Both the position numbers and the translations under genes were made by a program. Positions 1 through 6,372 of a stretch of 7,276 nt of DNA are shown here, piece after piece (within the stretch, counting starts at the first letter, position 1; the number at the start of each line of letters is the position of its first letter). Origin of the DNA: Nitrospira sp. (GTDB lineage: Bacteria; Nitrospirota; Nitrospiria; Nitrospirales; Nitrospiraceae); the NCBI GenBank assembly GCA_012032965.1, contig JAAUPT010000082.1, positions 1 to 7,276 on the forward strand, written 5' to 3'. The notes under the pieces were generated by a model. It saw nothing but the letters and a program-made list of their open reading frames with translations. It was not told the origin of the DNA and did no database searches.

Positions 1-33
1 AGCCAGGGATTCAAAAGCGCTGAGTCCCTGGCT
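1..33. repeat. Inverted repeat at left edge (possible terminator stem)
   Basis: Positions 1-9 (AGCCAGGGA) and 25-33 (TCCCTGGCT) are perfect reverse complements separated by a 15-base spacer, enough for a stable 9-bp RNA hairpin. No T tract follows on the plus strand. On the minus strand the downstream flank lies outside the window. It could be the terminator of a gene beyond the left edge or an intergenic repeat. I do not see a tRNA here, because the arms are too close together. Confidence 0.4.
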
Positions 34-143
34 TACTAGATCCTTTCACCAAACCTCTTCCTCAAGTACGCCGGCATACCCGGTATTCTTCGTTGTGCTC
101 CACTGATAGAATAGGGGATGGTTTTCGATAGGAATTCACCGCC
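34..143 (+). other. Upstream region of priA with probable ribosome binding site
   Basis: This stretch has no supportable gene. AGGA at 130-133 lies 10 bases before the ATG at 144 and is a plausible Shine-Dalgarno for priA. A TAGAAT hexamer at 107-112 could be a -10 element, but no good -35 sits at the right distance, so no promoter is called. Confidence 0.4.
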
Positions 144-2387
144 ATGAGGCGAACGGATGCACTCTACGCGGATGTGATTGTTCCACGTCATATCTCGAAG
201 TCTTTTACCTATCTCGTGCCGCCTACCTTGTCTCAAGAGATTGACGTCGGAAGCCGCGTCCTTGTCCCATTTGGACGCGTGACGCTGGAAGGAGCAGTCG
301 TTTCGCTGGCCCATGCGCTTCCGGCCGAAATACATGCGGCTTCTCTTAAGGCAATCTCTTCTCTGATTCAAGACGACCAAGGCCCATTGCTGTCCCCCAA
401 GCTGCTCGAACTATCCCGCAAGATCGCCGACTATTACGTTGCACCCTGGGGCCAATCTCTTCGGCTAGTCTTTTCTCCCCCCGCAACGCGACAGACCAGC
501 GCTATTCGATATATTGTCACTCCCCAGGGACATGGAGCATTGGCGACCGGCAGCTGCCCGACGACTTGCGACCGACTCTTCAGCGAATTGCCCGTCGAAC
601 GAATGGAATCCTGTCATCGACTCTGCATCCAACGCGACGGGGTAACGCCCCGCGGATGATTGATACGCTTGTGAAAAATTCGTGGCTCGCTCGCGTATCT
701 TCGGACAGTGCCAACACCGATCACCGGACACGGTCAGGGAAGCTCATCGCGTATGAGGGTGATAATGGAAGGCTGATGGATACCGCTCTGCATACTGCGA
801 ACATTCCGGGCACGGATGTATCGTGGAGAGCTCACATCACCCAATACATTCACAGCAACCGCATGCAGAAACTCGTGCTGCATGCTCCATGGCCACATCG
901 AATCAGAAGGCTTGCCGATGCCATTCAACAAGCGCACTCCCTGAACCGTTCCACCATTGTGGTTGCCGGCGAGATCGCAAGAGCAGCCTGGCTCAAGCAG
1001 CTGCTTTCAACTCTCACCGGGCTTCATATTACTTTCGCACACTCGTCCTCAGGATCAGACCGATTGGAACAGAATCATGGTTCAAAGCCAACGGTTGTCG
1101 TAGGAACCCGTTCCGCCATTTTTTCGCCCATCAAATCGATTGGACTGATCTGGATCGAAGGAGAGGAAGACTCTGCCCTGAAAGAACTTCAGGAGCCTCG
1201 TTATCATGCCCGTGAAGTCGCAGGTTTGCGGGCCGAGAGCGAGCAGGCTCTCCTGGTACTTGCCTCCGCGCATCCATCCTCGAGTCAAAATTCGACGCCG
1301 CAGCCGAACATCACTACGTTTCGCACGATGTGGCCCTTCAACCAAAGATCGAACTCGTTGACCTCCGCAAGGAGCCGGGAGGGACCCTATTCAGTCACAA
1401 ACTGATCTCGGCGATGCAAGAAGCACTTGGAAGTCATAGAACAATACTGCTCTTTCTCAATAAAAAAGGGTATGCAACGACCTTGGTCTGTCGAGATTGT
1501 AGCTGGGTGCCTCGCTGTGCCTCTTGCGCCGTGCCGTTCACCTACTATCGGGAGACTGCCCGCCTGGCTTGCCGTTACTGCGGTCGCTCGGATGGGGTGC
1601 CTGACTCCTGTCCTGTATGCCATGCGTCCCGCGTGAGTCCCTTAGGAGACGGCACTGAGCGAGTCGAAACCGAAACTCGTCGCTTGTTTCCACAGGCCAA
1701 GACTGCCAGGATCGATGGTGACACGCTGCGTCGAGCCGCGTCCGCCCGCCAGCTATGGGAGTCCGCCAGGTCAGGGACCTGGGACATCCTGATTGGGACG
1801 CAAGCGCTGTTTCGCAGAGAACCACTCCCTCAACATGGGCTGGTAGGAATTCTTCAAGCAGATTCCGGGTTGCATGTCTCTGATTTTCGTTCGGCCGAGC
1901 GGACCTATCAACTGCTGATAGATGCCGCAAGCCTAGCCTGTTCGGCCTTGAGTGGAGGTCGAGTCATTGTCCAAACTCGCTTCCCCACACACCATGCCGT
2001 CCAAGCTCTGCTATCAGGAAACCCTGATCACTTCTACGAAGAAGAACTTGCGGCGCGCGACTTCTGTACTACCCACCGCTGTGCCACATCGCCGAGCTTT
2101 CAGTCATCGGAAGGAACCTTGAGATTGTCGAAGAGGCCGCAAAGCAATGGGCCACAGAACTTGGTCGGAGTGCCTGTGGCCATGAGTCTCTGATGGTGCT
2201 AGGACCTGTACCGACCATAACCAGACGTCTCGAGACCACTCATCACCGCTTGCTGGTAAAGGCAGCCGATTGCCGGACGCTGAGTCGTCGGGTCCATGAT
2301 TCTGTGCAGGGTTTGGAGCAACAGTACCGAAGAGGACAGATCAAGTTTGCCATCGACATAGACCCGGTTGAAACTGGCCAAGGTTAA
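144..2387 (+). pseudogene. priA: Primosomal protein N' (PriA), helicase-motif-degenerate, interrupted by three 1-base deletions
   Basis: PriA recognises stalled or repaired replication forks and starts replisome reloading. The reading frame runs 144-548, 551-1276, 1279-2064 and 2067-2387. Adding one base near 549-551, 1277-1279 and 2064-2065 restores a continuous 748-residue protein (E. coli PriA has 732). Residues 1-110 are the 3'-DNA-binding domain. Eight cysteines at 450, 453, 459, 462, 477, 480, 490 and 493 follow the exact CxxC spacing of the E. coli zinc sites. The C-terminal lobe keeps ILIGTQ and DFRSAER. ATPase motifs are lost: the Walker A region reads HAPWPHRIRR (codons about 881-910) instead of GVTGSGKT, motif II reads EGEE (1157-1168) instead of DEEH, and motif VI lacks the AGRAGR arginines. 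The ATG at 144 has AGGA 10 bases upstream and the protein begins in register with the family. Family assignment is firm. Whether the breaks are decay or sequencing error is open. Lack of helicase activity is inferred; actinobacterial PriA is a known parallel. Confidence 0.9.
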
Positions 2388-2401
2388 CCGAGCTTTTTTT
2401 T
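2365..2401 (+). terminator. Probable intrinsic terminator of priA, inside the convergent overlap
   Basis: CGGTT (2365-2369) pairs with AACCG (2386-2390). Inside it AACT (2372-2375) pairs with GGTT (2382-2385), one pair being a G-T wobble, around a six-base loop with a two-base bulge. The stem is followed by AGC and eight T residues (2394-2401). It begins within the last priA codons and its T run lies in the last codons of the opposite gene. The stem is modest, so this is a candidate rather than a certainty. Confidence 0.45.
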
Positions 2402-2809
2402 CTTCTTAGTCACCCGCGATCCTAGCAACTGTGCTGGACGGTCTTTGGACGGTGCTGAATCAGCTTTGAGGGCTCGATTGAACAACCCGTAGGAGAACGA
2501 TACCCAAAACACAGATGAAAAGAGCCCCAGGACAACGGCGGATAGAATCGTTCCCATTTCGGCTTCAGGAACTGTGTCCGAGGCTCCCTTGAGTTGCACC
2601 ATCAACACCAACGGCCACACAAAGCTCTCAATGCCGAGCACCAGCGTCGACCACGCCCATACTTTCGAGATCGAATCCGCCATCACCCATAAGAACAGAC
2701 CGACGGTAATCGCCCACCCGAACACGATGAACGGAGATACACTTCCCCAGATCAGCCAAAACCCTACAGTAGCGACCGCAGTACCAAGGGCGAGATTCAG
2801 AAGTCTCAT
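2384..2809 (-). CDS. Small hypothetical membrane protein, four predicted helices, poly-lysine tail
   Basis: I do not recognise the family. From the ATG at 2809 the protein is 141 residues with four hydrophobic stretches at about 4-22, 24-44, 50-72 and 86-110. A hydrophilic basic tail follows, ending in five lysines plus LG. It is probably an inner-membrane protein. A TTG at 2854 would add 15 polar residues. Neither start has a clear Shine-Dalgarno; ATG was preferred because the hydrophobic domain begins right after it and the extension does not look conserved. It lies downstream of the CheY-like gene on the same strand (47-92 bases away, depending on start), so it may be co-transcribed with the signalling genes. 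Its TAA stop (2384-2386) overlaps the priA TAA. The lysines are encoded by an A-rich run that includes A8. Function is unknown. Confidence 0.75.
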   Translation of the reverse strand: MRLLNLALGTAVATVGFWLIWGSVSPFIVFGWAITVGLFLWVMADSISKVWAWSTLVLGIESFVWPLVLMVQLKGASDTVPEAEMGTILSAVVLGLFSSVFWVSFSYGLFNRALKADSAPSKDRPAQLLGSRVTKKKKKLG

Positions 2810-2850
2810 GGTGACGATGAGGCTGACACGAAAGGGCGGAGTCTGACGGG

Positions 2851-2865
2851 ACAACCTGGTGATGT
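2851..2865. repeat. 15-base direct repeat, copy 1
   Basis: The sequence ACAACCTGGTGATGT occurs here and again at 5577-5591, in the same orientation and both times at the 5' end of a minus-strand gene. Here it covers the possible TTG start of the membrane protein gene. It is not part of a recognised mobile element. It could be a shared regulatory site, a remnant of duplication, or chance. Confidence 0.6.
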
Positions 2866-2901
2866 CAATGGGGAGAACGCACGCACGAAGAGTGAATTCG
2901 T

Positions 2902-3273
2902 CTAGTTCATCACTTCCGCAGCGACCGCATCAAGGAGAGCCTTGAGCTCGAAGGGCTTTTGTAGTGTCCGCGTAACACCAAGCATTGTGGCAATGTCCAG
3001 GAAATTGAGGATGCCGATCGCTTCACATCCTCCTGTCCTGGCTATTACTCGAGCACCGGGAAATTCATGGCGGAGCGTGATAATTCCTTCTAACCCATCA
3101 TGTTCAGGCATCAGGATGTCTATGATCACGAGATCCGCTGACTTCGTTCGATATCGTTCAAGCCCCTCTTTCCCATCACGGGCTTCTTCAACCTCGTAGC
3201 CCGCTTGTTCCAGAGTTTCTTTGATAAGGTGACGAACTTGGTCCTGATCGTCAACCACGAGGACCGACGGCAT
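2902..3273 (-). CDS. Stand-alone CheY-like response regulator (receiver domain only)
   Basis: This is a 123-residue single receiver domain with no output domain. The acidic pair is D8-D9, the phosphoacceptor is D52 (in VIIDILMP), T80 is the switch threonine and K106 (in LQKPF) is the conserved lysine, so it should accept a phosphoryl group and be cytoplasmic. The ATG at 3273 is preceded by GAGG with a six-base spacer. The start overlaps the last 23 bases of the five-PAS protein gene, which points to translational coupling and a shared job. That protein has a histidine but no kinase catalytic domain, so the phosphate source is unclear. Single receivers of this sort commonly act by protein-protein contact or as relay steps. 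The exact partner is not visible in the sequence. Confidence 0.92.
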   Translation of the reverse strand: MPSVLVVDDQDQVRHLIKETLEQAGYEVEEARDGKEGLERYRTKSADLVIIDILMPEHDGLEGIITLRHEFPGARVIARTGGCEAIGILNFLDIATMLGVTRTLQKPFELKALLDAVAAEVMN

Positions 3274-5554
3274 CCGAGGCCTCGATGGATAACGTGGATG
3301 GTTCTTGGTCTATCGGCCTGGATACCGAGTAGGACGACGCATGGTCTATGGCGCGACGAATCCGATGGGCTACCTCGCGCGCTTTTCGTCCCGCGGCGAT
3401 CACTTGCGTGAGATGGCGATGGGCTTTGGTCTCGGCGGGGATCAAGGCCAGTGCCAACTCGCTGAAGCCCATTACTGCCGTGAGACTGTTGTTGAGCTCG
3501 TGGGTAATACTACCGGTCAAAGTTCTCATGGTCTCCATTTCCTTCACGACTCGTACCACCATTTCGCTATGCACACGATCCGTGATATCAACAACCATCC
3601 CTGTCGTTCGCATGGGTCGCCGCATGCTCCCCTCACCTTCAAACCGTGTTAGAGTGCGAAGACTGATGTGCCGGATGGAACCATTCGGCCTGACTAGTCG
3701 GTGCTCAACCATGTACAGCCCTTCTCTCCTGGGATCAGGGGCACGTAAAGCCGCACAATGCATCCTCTCTCGATCACCGGGGTGAACCAATTCCAAATAG
3801 CGTTCGAACGAAGGCGATTCCTCAGCGCTCACTCCATAGATCTCCCGCAAGATCGGCGACCAGAGGTGCATGTTCGTCTGGTGGTCATATTCGAAGATTC
3901 CCACCCGCCCTGTCAGGACCGCAAGATCAAATCTCGCCTCGGTATCCACGAGCGATTGTTCGGCCTGCTCGCGAGCCGTGAGATCGATCATGGTGATTAA
4001 GATTATCCTTCCTTTGGATAGATGAACAGGGTGGAAACAGATTTCAACTGGGAATTCGGAACCATCCTTACGAAGTCCGTGCAGTTCGTCGCTGCTGTCC
4101 GTGTGACCTGATACGATGGATGAAAAACAAGCGGCACGTGCCTCCTGATGTTGCTTCCGATCTCGTGCTGAGAGCAAGCACTCGATAGACCGACCTAACA
4201 ACTCCTCACGAACATAACCGAACATTCGCTCGATGTTGCTATTGACGAGAGAAATGGTGCCATCTTGCCGAACCATGAGCATGCCGTTGGGAGCCGACTC
4301 CATGACCGTCTTAAATTGAAGGTCTCGGTCCTCCGCCATAGCCGCGACAAGCTTGTAATCGGTGATATCCTCTATCGTTCCTGACATCCGAATTGGCTGG
4401 TCTGGGGAACCGTGGATGAGCACTCCGCGACAACGGACAAATCGAACATCGCCACCAGGTTGAATAATTCTACATTCGATATCGTATGGGCGATCCGACC
4501 TGAACGTTTCTTCCACCAAGGTGAGAACGCGATCGCGGTCTTCTGGATGAAGGACCTTTTTAAAAGTCTCGTACGTTGCCGGGACCGAACCCGGTTCATA
4601 TCCAAAAACACGGTAGTGCTGTTCCGACCAAATCTCGGCACCATGGCTGTTTGGGCTGTTTGCCCACCCCCAGTATTCACTGTCCACGATGGCCTGACCT
4701 GGCCCCAGCTGATTTCGGCCGAGGAGTGATTGGGTTTCAGTGTGCCGCTGGCGAGAAATGTCCGAAAAACGGATTAGAACAGACTCTTTTCCATCCCACA
4801 TGATTGGCACCGCAAACAGTTCAACAACAACCCCCTGCCCATCACGTCGTAAGAATTGTGTTTCCAGTCGCCTGGTCGACTGACTTGATCTCACTGTCTG
4901 TACAATCCAGAGACGTACCACCTCCTGCAACTCACCGTACACGATATCGAGATACTGACTACCGATCACTTGTTCGGCCGATTCGGCGCCGAGGATCTTC
5001 AGACCAGGCCTGTTGACATAGACAATCTCGGATTCCGTCGTAACTAGCATACCTTCAGAAGCGAGATCACACAGAAATGTCGGAGAAGACACTTTATGAA
5101 TTTCTGTTTCCGCCTGCAGGAGCCTGGACATATCCCTCATCACCCAGATAACCGACCGTACACGTCCTGTCCGATCCTCAATCGGCGACAACGTTACCTC
5201 ATTCCAAAACGACGTGCCGTTCTTTCGGTAATGGCGCAACGATACGCGGCACGCTCGTCCATCTTGGAGGGCCAATGCGAGCTTTTCGATCGACGTGCGA
5301 TCGGTTGCAGGACCATTCAATATCGCCGTGGTTTGGCCAACAACGTCGTGCTCGGCATAGCCAGTCAACAAGAGGAACGACGGATTCACATAGATGACGG
5401 GATGATGTGGGAGCATCGCATCCGTCACAAGGACGCCGCAATTGGTCGCCGCAATGACCCTTGACTTCAACACATTTTCCCGGTGCTCTCGAATTGCGAT
5501 CCAGAAGGAGAGACCCACGAGCAGGAGCAACCCTAGGAAGAGACCAGCCGTCAT
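3251..5554 (-). CDS. Membrane-anchored five-PAS sensor with HisKA (DHp) domain but no ATP-binding domain
   Basis: From the ATG at 5554 the protein has 767 residues. A single hydrophobic N-terminal anchor (about 4-21) is followed by five PAS regions, at about 32-144, 157-269, 287-400, 412-529 and 537-660. PAS3 and PAS5 look like the PAS_3 type (HPEDRDRV and HPGDRERM segments). A HisKA/DHp domain spans about 674-737, with H-box ITHELNN and phosphoacceptor H685 (codon 3500-3502). Only about 30 polar residues follow before the stop, and no N, G1 or G2 box of a HATPase_c domain is present. There is no room for one, because the CheY-like gene begins within the last codons. The start was chosen because GGGAGG lies nine bases before the ATG; a GTG at 5578 would add eight residues and has a poor ribosome site. 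Autophosphorylation from ATP is not expected. It may be a relay, scaffold or phosphatase-type partner for the adjacent receiver, or a kinase that lost its C-terminal half. PAS1 resembles LOV domains but lacks the photoactive cysteine. Confidence 0.9.
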   Translation of the reverse strand: MTAGLFLGLLLLVGLSFWIAIREHRENVLKSRVIAATNCGVLVTDAMLPHHPVIYVNPSFLLLTGYAEHDVVGQTTAILNGPATDRTSIEKLALALQDGRACRVSLRHYRKNGTSFWNEVTLSPIEDRTGRVRSVIWVMRDMSRLLQAETEIHKVSSPTFLCDLASEGMLVTTESEIVYVNRPGLKILGAESAEQVIGSQYLDIVYGELQEVVRLWIVQTVRSSQSTRRLETQFLRRDGQGVVVELFAVPIMWDGKESVLIRFSDISRQRHTETQSLLGRNQLGPGQAIVDSEYWGWANSPNSHGAEIWSEQHYRVFGYEPGSVPATYETFKKVLHPEDRDRVLTLVEETFRSDRPYDIECRIIQPGGDVRFVRCRGVLIHGSPDQPIRMSGTIEDITDYKLVAAMAEDRDLQFKTVMESAPNGMLMVRQDGTISLVNSNIERMFGYVREELLGRSIECLLSARDRKQHQEARAACFSSIVSGHTDSSDELHGLRKDGSEFPVEICFHPVHLSKGRIILITMIDLTAREQAEQSLVDTEARFDLAVLTGRVGIFEYDHQTNMHLWSPILREIYGVSAEESPSFERYLELVHPGDRERMHCAALRAPDPRREGLYMVEHRLVRPNGSIRHISLRTLTRFEGEGSMRRPMRTTGMVVDITDRVHSEMVVRVVKEMETMRTLTGSITHELNNSLTAVMGFSELALALIPAETKAHRHLTQVIAAGRKAREVAHRIRRAIDHASSYSVSRPIDQEPSTLSIEASDAVGPRG

Positions 5555-5555
5555 G

Positions 5556-5570
5556 CGGGACAACCTCCCG
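5556..5570 (-). promoter_or_regulatory. Hairpin enclosing the Shine-Dalgarno of the five-PAS gene
   Basis: Read on the minus strand, CGGGA and TCCCG form a perfect 5-bp stem around the loop GGTTG, ending one base before the ATG at 5554. The ribosome site GGGAGG (5569-5564) is split between the 5' arm and the loop, so folding would hide it. It could restrain translation initiation. The pairing is read directly; the effect is inferred. Confidence 0.4.
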
Positions 5571-5576
5571 GTAGGC

Positions 5577-5591
5577 ACAACCTGGTGATGT
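5577..5591. repeat. 15-base direct repeat, copy 2
   Basis: This is the second exact copy of ACAACCTGGTGATGT, lying 23-37 bases upstream of the five-PAS gene ATG. On the minus strand the downstream motif AGGTTGTCCCG is also shared with the copy near 2851 (2847-2857 there, 5557-5567 here), in a slightly different arrangement. Confidence 0.6.
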
Positions 5592-5707
5592 GCGACGACA
5601 ACTACCCAGAGTCAGCCTAATATGAATTGCGGGAGATTGCCCAGAGATGAAGGTCGTACGGCAAGGTGAATTTTGCCCCTACAATACTAGAGCCGAATGT
5701 TGTGGCC
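5592..5707 (-). other. Gap between response regulator and five-PAS gene
   Basis: This non-coding stretch separates the stop of the NarL-type regulator from the start region of the five-PAS gene. I see no convincing terminator hairpin with a T run and no well-spaced -35/-10 pair. AT-rich bases around 5615-5632 (minus strand: AATTCATATTAGG) could hold a -10, but support is weak. The gap suggests the two signalling pairs may be separate transcription units. Confidence 0.3.
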
Positions 5708-6372
5708 TCAGCCTTGCCGTTTAACGAAGAAGGCCGCAGCCTGCGTGCGACGCGTGATGCGAAGCTTCTGAAAGACGTTCGCGAGATAGTTTTTCACAGT
5801 TTTGTCACTGAGCCCAAGGGCAACGGCAATTTCCTTGTTGGTCTTCCCCTCGGCAACCAATGCCACGACTCGTTCTTCCTGAGATGAAAGTTGGTCGGTC
5901 CCTGGAGTCGCCGGTAGATCGTGAAGTCCTCGCAGCCACCTCAGAGCCCGTTCGGTCACGGTAGAGTCCAAGATGGATTGGCCCTTGGCGACGGAACGGA
6001 TGGCTTCCAGCAATCCCGGCGAGTCGATTTCCTTCAGCACGTAGCCATGGGCGCCGGCGAGCACTGCGGCAAGCACCGAATCGTCATCTGCGTAGGACGT
6101 CAGAAAAATGACCCTGGTGGCGGGAAGAGCACCCAGAATCTCTCGACAGGCATCGACACCGGAACCATCCGGGAGACGCACATCCATCAAGACGACGTCT
6201 GGTTTCAGCTTCTGGGTCTGTTGAACAGCATCGGCCATGGTACCGGCTTCCCCCCACCAACGGCAATGCCCTGGTTTTGAGCCAGAACGGTCCGAAGCCC
6301 CACGCGAATCACTTCGTGATCGTCGACAAGCAACACACGAATGGTTTGCACTGAAGTTTTAGTTGTGAGCAT
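5708..6372 (-). pseudogene. NarL/FixJ-type response regulator, receiver plus LuxR HTH, frameshifted in a G6 run
   Basis: This is a DNA-binding response regulator. The first part (6372 down to about 6256) carries receiver strand 1 with acidic pair D17-D18. The second part (from about 6253 down) carries the phosphoacceptor (in LMDVRLPDG, D63 after repair), a switch threonine (in FLTSY), the lysine of YVLKE, and a C-terminal LuxR-type helix-turn-helix (about residues 161-217, with LSSQEERVVALVAEGKTN and LSDKTVKNYL). The parts are in different frames. The break falls in C6 on the plus strand (6250-6255); removing two bases gives a family-like join (VGGEAG) and a protein of about 220 residues, while adding one base also restores the frame. 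The ATG at 6372 was chosen because AAGGA lies eight bases upstream; another ATG at 6381 has no spacer. The start overlaps the sensor kinase gene by 14 bases, so it is probably its cognate regulator. Target genes are unknown. The frameshift may be a sequencing error. Confidence 0.88.

Noticed and set aside
1..33. tRNA 3' end suggested by the TTGAATCCCTGGCT-like string on the minus strand
   Set aside because: The two arms are only 15 bases apart and there is no D arm or anticodon arm, so it cannot fold as a tRNA.
107..112. TAGAAT as the priA -10 element
   Set aside because: No -35-like hexamer lies 16-18 bases upstream.
118..147. Short leader-like ORF (MVFDRNSPP) whose stop overlaps the priA ATG
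   Set aside because: The purine-rich run AGGGG sits directly against its ATG with no spacer, so ribosome binding is unlikely, and the peptide has no attenuator-like codon pattern.
36..380. Open frame of 114 codons on the minus strand at the left edge
   Set aside because: It lies mostly opposite the clear PriA N-terminus, has no recognisable motif and an Arg-rich composition typical of antisense shadows.
546..553. Programmed ribosomal frameshifting as an explanation for the priA breaks
   Set aside because: None of the three sites has a slippery heptamer, and three programmed shifts in one housekeeping gene would be without precedent that I know of.
3305..3785. Plus-strand open frames opposite the five-PAS gene, as a candidate missing ATPase domain or separate gene
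   Set aside because: They are antisense to well-formed PAS and DHp coding sequence and show no N, G1 or G2 box or other motif.
5615..5650. Possible sigma-54 promoter (GG-N10-GC) before the five-PAS gene on the minus strand
   Set aside because: Only about half of the consensus positions match; the GG/GC spacing alone is common by chance.
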